Part shown: positions 1 to 7,938 of the stretch, one piece after another | Numbering within the stretch: the stretch's first letter is position 1 | Layout: each line of letters starts with the position of its first letter | Source: Verrucomicrobiia bacterium | GTDB taxonomy: Bacteria > Verrucomicrobiota > Verrucomicrobiia > Limisphaerales > DSYF01 | Length of the DNA stretch: 64,000 nucleotides | Direction of reading: 5' to 3' | Assembly: GCA_035765895.1 (NCBI GenBank) | Contig: DASTWL010000089.1 | Span: 1-64,000, forward strand | Made by a program: the position numbers and the translations under genes | The notes under the pieces: model-generated | What the model saw: the letters and a program-made list of their open reading frames with translations, nothing else | The model's database searches: none | Told to the model about the DNA's origin: nothing

Positions 1-477
1 GTTTACCAGGTTCCGAGCATCAATAACGCAAACGTGTTGGTGATGGGTGGCTACGCGACCTTCATCGTCACAGGCGATGTCAGCATCAGCGGCCAAAACG
101 GCCTGACCATCGCACCCGACAGCTCACTGAAGATGTATGTCGGCGGCTCGTCCGTCAGCTTGGGCGGCAACGGCGTGATGAATAAAAATGGTTACGCGCG
201 CAATTTCAAATTGCTGTGCGCAGATTCCGTCACGTCCTTGAGCATTGGCGGCAACGGTGAATTCACCGGCTGTGTTTACGCCCCCAATGCGGCGGTGAAA
301 CTCAACGGCGGCGGCAACTCCGATCAGGATTTCGTCGGCGCCCTCGTCGGCAACACCATTACCATGAATGGTCACTATAGTTTTCACTATGATGAGTCGC
401 TCAAGAGCGAAGGTGACAGCAGCCGCTACGTGATGCAGTCCTGGCAGGAAGTCTCTCTGACCCAGGCTGGAAACTGA
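1..477 (+). CDS. PilX/DUF7305-like pilus-associated protein, 3' part only
   Basis: The reading frame is open from base 1, so the start lies outside the window; 158 residues are visible. The visible part is Gly/Asn-rich beta-type sequence with repeated hydrophobic-G-N-G units (GGNGEFTGCVYAPNAAVKL) and a closing motif TMNGHYSFHYDESL. It matches the C-terminal half of the minus-strand protein ending at 965, which has GNGTYTGTIYAPGSDL and TMNGHVNFHFDEAL. That paralogue begins with a PilX-like N-terminal membrane segment, so this protein is probably also a surface or pilus-associated protein. The family resembles what is annotated as DUF7305, from memory of its features. A strong intrinsic terminator follows directly. 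Function is unknown. Confidence 0.7.
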   Translation, partial: VYQVPSINNANVLVMGGYATFIVTGDVSISGQNGLTIAPDSSLKMYVGGSSVSLGGNGVMNKNGYARNFKLLCADSVTSLSIGGNGEFTGCVYAPNAAVKLNGGGNSDQDFVGALVGNTITMNGHYSFHYDESLKSEGDSSRYVMQSWQEVSLTQAGN

Positions 478-495
478 TCGAACACTGCCTTTTTC

Positions 496-531
496 AACCT
501 CCGGGCGAGCCATGCTCACCGGAGGTTTTTA
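496..531 (+). terminator. Rho-independent terminator after the PilX-like gene
   Basis: A perfect 9-bp stem (496-504 with 519-527) encloses an inner 4-bp stem (507-510 with 514-517) and is followed by a run of five T. It starts 19 bases after the stop codon of the upstream gene. Confidence 0.85.
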
Positions 532-964
532 CTTTTAGGGACACGGGATTCAAGAGCAGCGGCACGCAACCGTCACATGGCGGAGCTTTACCCAATTCTG
601 TTGGTTCGATTTGGAGCGGCATCAGAAATCCGGAGAGAGGATCTCCGAATTAGTTCAAAGCTGCCTGACAGCCGTCATTCCGATAAGGGAATCTCTCATA
701 GATTGTGGCCAAGGCCACGTTCTCGTGCCAGCGATCGTTTACACCAGGCCGCACCACGCTTGGCAAGATATCGATTTACTTCGAGAGCACCGACAATGGC
801 CGCGGAAAAACAACATCCGAAGTGGACGTTGGCGAATTCGAAAAGCGGTGGCTGGGACAAATCGCCACCGGCATTTGTCTGGTGGCCAGATTGCATTCCC
901 GAGTTTATCCCGAAGCCTAAGAAATTTATCCTTTGAACACCTGCGAAAGCAGAAGAATCAACTT
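532..964. other. Intergenic stretch with no supported gene
   Basis: This lies between two convergent transcripts. Several short frames are open on both strands, but none has a recognisable domain, a ribosome-binding site or protein-like composition that I trust. The region is less GC-rich than its surroundings. It may hold a decayed gene, but I cannot identify one. Confidence 0.5.
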
Positions 965-2200
965 CTAAAGTTCCTCCCATGCGACGGCATCATAGCCACG
1001 GATGATGGGCACGTTGGGCAGCGCCTCATCGAAGTGAAAATTCACGTGGCCATTCATGGTCGCTGATTTGACTACTACGGCACCTTTGAAATCGATGGTG
1101 TCGGAGCCACCTCCGCCCAAGGTCAAATCGGAGCCCGGTGCATAAATGGTCCCGGTGTAGGTTCCATTGCCCGACATGCTGATGGTTTTATTTCCGTCGA
1201 GTCCCACCAGCATGAAATCCTTTGGCGCCGCAGCTGGATCGGTGTTCAGCGAACCGGCCCCCGACATCGAGAACGTCTGGCCCGCCATGTATATCGTCAG
1301 GCTGCCCCCCTTTTCAATGGTGATGGCCGGTGTGCCGTTCAACTTGACATCACCCGTAATCAGCAGCCGCACATGGCGATTGGTGGTGATGAGCAAACTG
1401 GTGGAAAGGGAGCTGAGCGTGTAATCGCCGTCATATTGGGGAACGTAGTCGTAAGCTGACGCCCCACCGGGTTTTGCCGGCGCCCCAAAGGTATTCCAGT
1501 CGGCCGGCAAGCCCGCCACCGCGACGTCCATGTTGAAATCGTTGGCAATGGTGCCGGAAACCGTGCCGTTCTTCAGAATCGAATTGGTGACGGTCTGCAG
1601 GCTGTTCGTGTTATTTGCCCCGAGCAACAAATCGCCATGCACATTGGCATTTCCCACATCCAACAACCCATAAAGGCTCACCACATCTCCCTGGCTGCCG
1701 ACGTAGCTGGAATTGGTCGAGTTATAGCTGTCCGTGCTGATGTTGTTTCCCTTCATGTCAACGTCGTTTAACGCAACCAGAGCCGCGCCAAACAACGGCG
1801 TGGCGGCGGTTTTAACCCGCACCACCCGCACCAGTGTGGCTCCGAGCGCCGGCACCGTAACCCGGCCCGTGGAATAAAAAATCGGCGCGCTGTCGGCGGC
1901 AAAGGCCGCGTAGTTGACGTCATATTGGCTTCGCCCAATCGTCCGACTGGCCGCCCACGCGGCGCCATTGGTCCGATACTTGGGCATGCCCACGTTAACC
2001 TGGGCAAACGCCTCTTCAACACCCGCCTCCGCCGTAGCCAGTGCCACGTTCCACGCCTGGGACCGGGCCACCGTGGCGTTCTGATGCCGGACGAGCACGA
2101 GATAGCTGGCCAGCACAATACCGATGATGACGCCGGTAACCAGCGTGACCATCAGAACGCTGCCGGCGTTCCGCGAGAGGCGTGTCAAACGGAGCTTCAT
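965..2200 (-). CDS. PilX-like pilus-associated protein with C-terminal DUF7305-type region
   Basis: 411 residues from the ATG at 2200. The frame is open 40 codons further upstream, but that stretch overlaps the preceding gene, whose stop lies 2 bases before this ATG. A single N-terminal membrane helix (about residues 11-35, GSVLMVTLVTGVIIGIVLAS) is followed by an Ala-rich amphipathic helix ending TAEAGVEEAF, typical of PilX-type minor pilins. The remainder is a Gly/Asn/Ser-rich beta region with GNG repeats ending in TMNGHVNFHFDEAL. It is the last gene of a three-gene minor-pilin operon. It probably forms part of a type IV pilus or pseudopilus tip or a surface structure. It is paralogous to the partial gene at the left edge. 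Confidence 0.75.
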   Translation of the reverse strand: MKLRLTRLSRNAGSVLMVTLVTGVIIGIVLASYLVLVRHQNATVARSQAWNVALATAEAGVEEAFAQVNVGMPKYRTNGAAWAASRTIGRSQYDVNYAAFAADSAPIFYSTGRVTVPALGATLVRVVRVKTAATPLFGAALVALNDVDMKGNNISTDSYNSTNSSYVGSQGDVVSLYGLLDVGNANVHGDLLLGANNTNSLQTVTNSILKNGTVSGTIANDFNMDVAVAGLPADWNTFGAPAKPGGASAYDYVPQYDGDYTLSSLSTSLLITTNRHVRLLITGDVKLNGTPAITIEKGGSLTIYMAGQTFSMSGAGSLNTDPAAAPKDFMLVGLDGNKTISMSGNGTYTGTIYAPGSDLTLGGGGSDTIDFKGAVVVKSATMNGHVNFHFDEALPNVPIIRGYDAVAWEEL

Positions 2201-2202
2201 GG

Positions 2203-2787
2203 TCACTTGGATTGTTGGTTGCGGAGCACGATTTGGGCGGTTTGAATCGTTTCGGTGTTCACCAGGTTGGTGCCCATCACAGACCGCGAACATTTCCAGT
2301 TCATGCTCACCAGCTTGCACAATGCCAGCGTATCTGCGGTGTGAAAGGCATTCGTCTGGTTCGCATAGGGCGTGCGCTGCCAGAGGCTGAAGTTCCAGCG
2401 TTCACAGCCGGTCAAAAGAGTCTGTTCCTCGGCTTTGTCCGAATACTTGGCCGTCAATTCCTGGGCCGCCGGATCCCACGCGTATTTGACGGTGATGCCC
2501 TTGGGGGCGTTGGTAATCAGCAGCCAGATGGGCGTCGTGTTGGTTTGCACGCCGATCACGGCGGTCGCCTGCCGGATTTCCCGCGTCATGCGGTCGATTC
2601 CCAGCCGGCTTTGCTGGTCCAGCACGGAGTAATTGCCCAAGGCAATGAAACTGCGCGCGCCAAAAACGATCAGCGTCACCACAATGGCCAGCACCAGCGA
2701 ACCGATAGCCACTGCCACCAGCACTTCCACCAGGGTCATCGCCCGGCGTGCGGCAGTGGATTGGTTTGGGGCGGCGCAGAATTTCAT
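2203..2787 (-). CDS. Prepilin-type protein, PilW/GspJ-like
   Basis: 194 residues from the ATG at 2787, which overlaps the stop of the upstream gene as ATGA and so decides the start over an in-frame Met 12 codons earlier. A short basic leader is followed by the class III prepilin motif, AMTLVEVLVAVAIGSLVLAI, with the conserved Glu at +5 of the methylated N-terminus, then a hydrophobic helix. The remainder is a soluble domain containing RMTREIRQA, a phrase usual in PilW/GspJ proteins. It is expected to be cleaved by the prepilin peptidase and assembled in the inner membrane as a minor pilin. Two Cys pairs in the C-terminal half might form disulphides. Confidence 0.75.
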   Translation of the reverse strand: MKFCAAPNQSTAARRAMTLVEVLVAVAIGSLVLAIVVTLIVFGARSFIALGNYSVLDQQSRLGIDRMTREIRQATAVIGVQTNTTPIWLLITNAPKGITVKYAWDPAAQELTAKYSDKAEEQTLLTGCERWNFSLWQRTPYANQTNAFHTADTLALCKLVSMNWKCSRSVMGTNLVNTETIQTAQIVLRNQQSK

Positions 2788-3284
2788 TGGCGGTAACCGT
2801 AAACGTAGTTTTGCATCCCCCAACGGGCGACCTGAGTCCGCAGTTCACGATAATGCGGCACCGGCGCGCCAATTCCGTTGGTCCAGCGCACTGCAATGGT
2901 CACGGCCTTGATGTCGGCCAGGTAGCCGGGCGACCCGAGATATGTCGGCTGGTTCAGGCTGATGCTGCCGTAGTAGGTCGCGCCCAGCGGGGCGTAATTG
3001 TCGGTGAAATTCGTCTGAAAGTAGGCCGAGTTGGTTAACTGGCTCCACGTGTAGAGCCGAAGGGTTTCGGCCCGCTGCACCAGAATCTGCGTGGCCCGCA
3101 GGTTTTCGCGCGCCACTTGAATCACTGAGAACGCCGCGGAAAACGCCAGATAAAGCGACACGAAGAGCACACCGATCACGCCTACGGCGACCATCACCTC
3201 GACAAACGTGTAGGCTCGTCGTGAACCGCATCCACGCTGTTGGCTGGCGCGCATTTTTGTGCTGTTTTGCTCCCCGATCTGCAT
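2784..3284 (-). CDS. Prepilin-type protein, PilV/GspI-like
   Basis: About 166 residues; an alternative ATG lies at 3254. The N-terminus carries a basic leader and the prepilin cleavage/methylation motif AYTFVEVMVAVGVIGVLFVS with the conserved Glu, then a hydrophobic helix and a small Tyr/Thr-rich soluble domain. First gene of the operon; its stop overlaps the start of the PilW-like gene (ATGA), implying translational coupling. It is probably a minor pilin. The order PilV-, PilW-, PilX-like matches minor pilin operons of other bacteria. No major pilin, ATPase or secretin is present in this window, so the rest of the machine must be elsewhere. Confidence 0.75.
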   Translation of the reverse strand: MQIGEQNSTKMRASQQRGCGSRRAYTFVEVMVAVGVIGVLFVSLYLAFSAAFSVIQVARENLRATQILVQRAETLRLYTWSQLTNSAYFQTNFTDNYAPLGATYYGSISLNQPTYLGSPGYLADIKAVTIAVRWTNGIGAPVPHYRELRTQVARWGMQNYVYGYRQ

Positions 3285-3433
3285 CACGGCTAACCATAAC
3301 CACAGGCAATGTCAAAATTAAACCCGGGAAAAACCCGTAACCTCCGCGTTTGCTGGCCCCGGTGTCTCCCGGGGTGACTCGGCCCATTCACGCGTTCTTG
3401 CACTGCTGTTGAACATCCTCTACACCGTGGGCG

Positions 3434-4279
3434 ATGAGCAGACCATCGCAACCCACGGTCCCTAAATGGCCATTCTTTTTCAGCGACGCCTTCATGTTAG
3501 GACTGGCTTGGTTGATTTATGCCCAGGGCAAGTTTCCGATGGATACCTTTAACACGGCCGCCCTCTGTGCCTGCGTCGCCGTGGGCGCCGCCTTTGCCGT
3601 AACGCCGTTCGTGCTCGATTACCGTCTGATCCTGAAGGCCACCGAAGCCGAGGCCCTGACCACCACAATGGACAAAGTGCAAAATCTGGAGACCGTGGCC
3701 ACGCAAATCGCCCAAGCCACCAGCCAGTGGCAAACTGTGCAGGATCACTGCGCGAAAACCACCACGGCGGCGCGGGAAATCGGCGAACGTATGGCCACCG
3801 AAGGCCGGGCCTTTGCGGAGTTCATGCAAAAGGCCAACGACGCCGAGAAGGCAAATCTGCGGTTGGAAGTCGAAAAACTACGTCGCGTGGAGGCCGACTG
3901 GCTGCAGGTGCTGGTGCGCATGCTGGATCATACCTTTGCCCTGCACAAAGCCGCGTTACGTTCCGGAAAGCCTGCATTGATCGAGCAAATTGCCCAGTTC
4001 CAAGGCGCTCTGCGGGATGCCGCGCGCCGCGTTGGTGTAAACCCGTTTTCCTCCGATGCGGGCGAACCCTTCGACCAGACCAAACATCAGGCCAATCAAC
4101 CCGGACAACCGACAGCCGAAGCCGTCGTGCGGGAAACACTGGCCACCGGTTATACGTTCCGTGGTCAAATGGTCCGCCCCGCCCTGGTCGAACTGACCTC
4201 CCCGGCCGAAGCCGTCGTGGAGCCGGCCGCCTCGACCGCACCGGCAGACGACACCCCGAAGGAGCCAACCCTGTTCTAA
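3434..4279 (+). CDS. Membrane-anchored GrpE-like protein
   Basis: 281 residues. Two hydrophobic helices near the N-terminus (about 14-31 and 40-60) form a membrane hairpin. Then follows a long heptad-rich helix (about 70-150) and a region resembling the GrpE core: LVRMLDHTFAL at about 160, GEPFDQTKHQA at 210-220 (GrpE proteins have GEPFDPxxHEA here) and GYTFRGQMVRPALVEL at 239-254 (GrpE: GYxLxxRVLRPAxVxV). GrpE is the nucleotide exchange factor of DnaK, but normally cytosolic and about 190 residues. A variable Ala/Pro-rich tail ends the protein. The gene is monocistronic, divergent from the pilin operon and convergent with addA. Homology is inferred from motifs; whether it acts on a DnaK is unknown. 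Confidence 0.65.
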   Translation: MSRPSQPTVPKWPFFFSDAFMLGLAWLIYAQGKFPMDTFNTAALCACVAVGAAFAVTPFVLDYRLILKATEAEALTTTMDKVQNLETVATQIAQATSQWQTVQDHCAKTTTAAREIGERMATEGRAFAEFMQKANDAEKANLRLEVEKLRRVEADWLQVLVRMLDHTFALHKAALRSGKPALIEQIAQFQGALRDAARRVGVNPFSSDAGEPFDQTKHQANQPGQPTAEAVVRETLATGYTFRGQMVRPALVELTSPAEAVVEPAASTAPADDTPKEPTLF

Positions 4280-4319
4280 CCGCCGGCCGGTGCACCCCTT
4301 GCCAGCCACGCTGTGAAAA

Positions 4320-7300
4320 TCAGACTGACACTGTGACCCCGGGCGCGAGGAAATACAGCCAGCAGCGGGTAACCGGTTTGCCGTAAATGGCCGCCAACGC
4401 CGCCGCGTAAAGTTTCAACTGGGGGCGATACAACTTCTCTTTCGCCGCCACGTCGGCGGCCGCCACCTGGTCGGTCTTGAAGTCGAGCAGCCATAACTCT
4501 GCGGGCAGCATCACCACCAGATCGGCGACGCCCTGCACCACCACGAATTCTCCGGCCGTGTCCGCCGCCGCCACTCCGGTCATTCGCTCCAATTCGGCCA
4601 TCGTGAAGCGCGCCGTGAAGGGCAGTTCACGCCGGATTGCGGCGGCGTGCACCCGAATTTGCCTCCCCACATCGCCCTGCCAGAAGCGCGCCAACGCCGC
4701 GAGTTCCATCGCCGCCGCCTGCTCTGCACTGAATACACCTCGCGCCACCAGCGCCGCGAGTTGCCGGCGCAAGTCCGCCTCGTCACACGGCTGCTGGAGA
4801 TTCAACCGTTGCAGGAATTGGTGGTGCAACGTGCCGATCTCGGCGGCGCCCCCCGCGCGCGGCGAACGCCGCAGCGGCTCCAACCGGGCCACCCACGGCC
4901 GCGCATCCTCATCCGCCAGTTCCGCAGCCTGCCGCCGCAGCGTCGTGACACTGGTCTTGGCGGCGGTGTTCGTCGCGACGCGATGGGGGTATTGCCAGCG
5001 AATACGCTGTTTAACCTCTTCAATCGCCCGGCCAGTTTCCGCGCTGGCTTCGGTGGCGGGCACGGGTGAATCGGCCGCGGCCGGCAACGGCATCCGTTTT
5101 ACGGCCGCCCAGATGCGCCAACTGAGCAATTCCCCTGCTCCGCCGCTGTCCTGCCAGTCCTCCGCCCGTGTCACAGTCGGCAGCCACAACAACAACCAGT
5201 CGAGCGGCGTGCGCGCCGCGAGAATCTCCCGGTCGGCGGGAATGCGGGGCGGCACGGATTCCCACGCCTCACCATCCCGCCGCGTCGCCGTCGCCGTCAG
5301 CAAGAGACGGTCACGCGCCCGTGTCGCGGCGACGTAGAGCAGACGGAGTTCTTCGCCCAGAAGCTGGTGACGATGTCGCCGCGCCGCGAGCCAGTGCGCC
5401 AGCGATGGATGCTTGGTGCCCGCGGCGGGCAACACCACGCGGGCGCCCAGACCAAACTTTTCATCAAGCAAAATGTCCTGCCGCAAATCGTCGAAGTTGA
5501 ACCGCCCACCGAGGCACGCCACCACCACGACCGGAAATTCGAGGCCCTTGCTTTGATGGATGCTCATCAAGCGGACGGCATTTGGCGTCGGCGCAGCGGC
5601 CGGCTCCAAGTCCTGTCCCGCCGCCTCCAACGATTCCACAAATTTCAAGAAGCGGAACAATCCCTGGCGTTGATACGGATCGTATTGACGGACGGCGGCG
5701 ACGAACTTGCGCACATTGGCCGCCCGTTCCGCACCGCGTTCACCCGCCTTGATGATCGACTCGTAATCCGTCTCTGTCAGCGCCTGCTCCAGACACTGGG
5801 ACAACGATGCGTGCCGGACCCGTTCCCGCCAGACGGCAAATTGGGTCAGAAAGCGATCCACCTTGGGCCAGGCCGTTTGGGCCGCCGCGGGCAGTGTGGT
5901 CCCTTCGGATGGCTGCCGGGCGACGCGATGAAACTCCCGCACGGCCGTCCAGAAACGGCGCGCGCCGTTGACGCTGCGGACGGCCGCCAGTTCATCCAGA
6001 CTGACCGCGACGAGCGGCGAACGCAGCACGGCCAGCAGCGGAATATCCTGCAACGGATTGTCCAGCAGCCGCAGCAGGCTCAGCAAATCCATCACCTCCG
6101 TGCTTTGCAGAAAGCCTTCACGCGCCGCGTGCAATGGCACCCCGCACTTGTGAAACTCCTGCGCAAACGCCTCCACCCGGCTCCGGGGAGACCGCAGCAA
6201 GACAGCCATGTCACGCCATTCCACGCGTCGCAGTCGCTGGAATTCCTTGTCCCAAATCTCGAGCCCGGATTCGTGCAGCTCGCGCAATCGTTGGGCAACC
6301 AGGCACGCCTCGCGTTCCACGGTCAGCAAGTCCTCCGGCTCCGCCGCGCCGTCAGCCGGACCGTTTTCCCCACCTTCTTCCTCACCGGAATCGCGAGGGA
6401 TCAGGTGAAATTCCACCGCCCGCTCCGCCGCGCGCGGCTCGTCCGCCGCCGGTTCCTCACGGCCCGGCACGAGGGGTTCATACGGCACGCCGCCGATGGT
6501 GTCGCGCATCAGGCAGGGAAAGAGCGCGTTCACGAAGCGGATGATGCCCGGCACGCTGCGAAAATTCTCCGCCAGCACCACGCGCCGCCCGCGGATCCCA
6601 TCCTGCCACTGTCGTTCGTAATCACGGAACAGCTCCGGCCGCGCGAGGCGGAATTGATAAATGCTCTGCTTCACGTCACCGACCAGAAAGCGGTTGGCCA
6701 GCATGACGGGTGTTCCAGGAACTGCTTCATCGGACGCTTCGCGGCTGATGGCGGAAAGAATCGCGTCCTGTGCGGCATTGATGTCCTGGCATTCATCCAC
6801 GAACACATATTCCAACGCGGCGCGCCATCGCCGCGCCACCGGCGTCAGCGCGCCCGCATCGTCCCGCAGCAGCCGCAACGCGAACTGCTCGAGATCGGCG
6901 AAGTCGATTCCGCCCGCTTCTCGTTTGGCCGCGGCGAAGGTGGCGGCAAACTCGGTCGTCAGCGACAGCAACGCCTGCAGGCACGGCCGCACCTGTGTCC
7001 AATCCGCATCCAGGCCGTCGCCCGCTTCGGTCGATTCGCACTGACTTGCCAGAAACGCCGCCTCGTCGAAAAAGCCCTGGAAGGGCTTCCGCAGTTTCAG
7101 CTTCATGCGCGGCGGCCAGTCAGCGTCGGCCTCGAGAATGGTCTGAAAATGCGGCCCGCAGGCCGCCGTGCCTTGCCGGGCCGCCACGGCGAGCTGTTGC
7201 ACCGCCAGCGCGCAGCGGGCCATATTCGCCGCTTGCGCGGCCGCCGTGGCCAGTTCCGGCTCCCATTCCTTCGCCCACTCGTGCACCGCGGCGCGGAACC

Positions 7301-7925
7301 AGTCGCGCCATTGCACCGGTTCGGCATCGGCCAGGGCCTGACGTTGCGCGGCAAACCAGCCCGCGGGCGACGGCAGCGTTTGGGTGTAGGTGTGGACCTG
7401 ACGCACCATCGCCCGGATGCCTTCCACGTCACCCTGACCGTAGCGCCGGATCAATTCCCGCACCGCCACAGACAGCTCGCCGGCGCCGGCAAAGCGGGGC
7501 GCGAGACTCGCCTCCAACGCATGTTCGATGAGCGGCCGGGTTTGTTGTTCATCGAGCACCTTCATCGCCGGATCCAGTCCCAGCAGGTGGAAGTTTTCGC
7601 GGACCAATTGAAGGCAGAACCCATGCAGCGTGCAGATGCGGGCCGAATCGAGCAGCGCAAGCTGTTCCTGCCACCAGCGGGACTGCTCCGCTTCCGTGCT
7701 CGCCTCAGCCGCCTGCATCAAGCGCAGACGCAGCCGGTGCCGCATTTCGGCCGCGGCCGCCTCGGTGAAAGTGACCAGCAGCACATTCTCGATCGAGCAA
7801 CCGCCCGCCAGCAATGCGGCGCAGCGCTCCACCAGCGTGCTCGTTTTGCCGGTGCCCGCGCCGGCCACGACAATCACGTTGCCGCGCGCCTGCACGGCGT
7901 CTTGTTGGGATGGCGTCAAGGGCAT
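4320..7925 (-). CDS. addA: AddA-type helicase-nuclease subunit (UvrD superfamily + PD-(D/E)XK)
   Basis: 1201 residues from the ATG at 7925, 13 bases after the addB stop. The frame is open further upstream, but only inside addB. Helicase motifs in order: Walker A GAGTGKTS (22-29), motif II DECQD (377-381), GDVKQSIYQFR (416-426), ENFRS (453-457), SIHQSKGLEFPVV (788-800) and YVAATRARDRLLL (864-876). The C-terminus has a RecB-family nuclease: GTLHH (1031-1035), GVADLV with Asp1135, and LLDFKTD with Asp1148/Lys1150. With AddB it should form the RecBCD-like complex that resects double-strand breaks to a recombination hotspot and loads RecA. DECQD replaces the commoner DEFQD, a mild variation. Confidence 0.92.
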   Translation of the reverse strand: MPLTPSQQDAVQARGNVIVVAGAGTGKTSTLVERCAALLAGGCSIENVLLVTFTEAAAAEMRHRLRLRLMQAAEASTEAEQSRWWQEQLALLDSARICTLHGFCLQLVRENFHLLGLDPAMKVLDEQQTRPLIEHALEASLAPRFAGAGELSVAVRELIRRYGQGDVEGIRAMVRQVHTYTQTLPSPAGWFAAQRQALADAEPVQWRDWFRAAVHEWAKEWEPELATAAAQAANMARCALAVQQLAVAARQGTAACGPHFQTILEADADWPPRMKLKLRKPFQGFFDEAAFLASQCESTEAGDGLDADWTQVRPCLQALLSLTTEFAATFAAAKREAGGIDFADLEQFALRLLRDDAGALTPVARRWRAALEYVFVDECQDINAAQDAILSAISREASDEAVPGTPVMLANRFLVGDVKQSIYQFRLARPELFRDYERQWQDGIRGRRVVLAENFRSVPGIIRFVNALFPCLMRDTIGGVPYEPLVPGREEPAADEPRAAERAVEFHLIPRDSGEEEGGENGPADGAAEPEDLLTVEREACLVAQRLRELHESGLEIWDKEFQRLRRVEWRDMAVLLRSPRSRVEAFAQEFHKCGVPLHAAREGFLQSTEVMDLLSLLRLLDNPLQDIPLLAVLRSPLVAVSLDELAAVRSVNGARRFWTAVREFHRVARQPSEGTTLPAAAQTAWPKVDRFLTQFAVWRERVRHASLSQCLEQALTETDYESIIKAGERGAERAANVRKFVAAVRQYDPYQRQGLFRFLKFVESLEAAGQDLEPAAAPTPNAVRLMSIHQSKGLEFPVVVVACLGGRFNFDDLRQDILLDEKFGLGARVVLPAAGTKHPSLAHWLAARRHRHQLLGEELRLLYVAATRARDRLLLTATATRRDGEAWESVPPRIPADREILAARTPLDWLLLWLPTVTRAEDWQDSGGAGELLSWRIWAAVKRMPLPAAADSPVPATEASAETGRAIEEVKQRIRWQYPHRVATNTAAKTSVTTLRRQAAELADEDARPWVARLEPLRRSPRAGGAAEIGTLHHQFLQRLNLQQPCDEADLRRQLAALVARGVFSAEQAAAMELAALARFWQGDVGRQIRVHAAAIRRELPFTARFTMAELERMTGVAAADTAGEFVVVQGVADLVVMLPAELWLLDFKTDQVAAADVAAKEKLYRPQLKLYAAALAAIYGKPVTRCWLYFLAPGVTVSV

Positions 7926-7938
7926 GCCGAAGGATCGG

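Noticed and set aside
577-1066. Several overlapping short frames in the 478-964 gap
   Set aside because: No domain, no ribosome site and no consistent coding signal. They may be relics, but nothing can be named.
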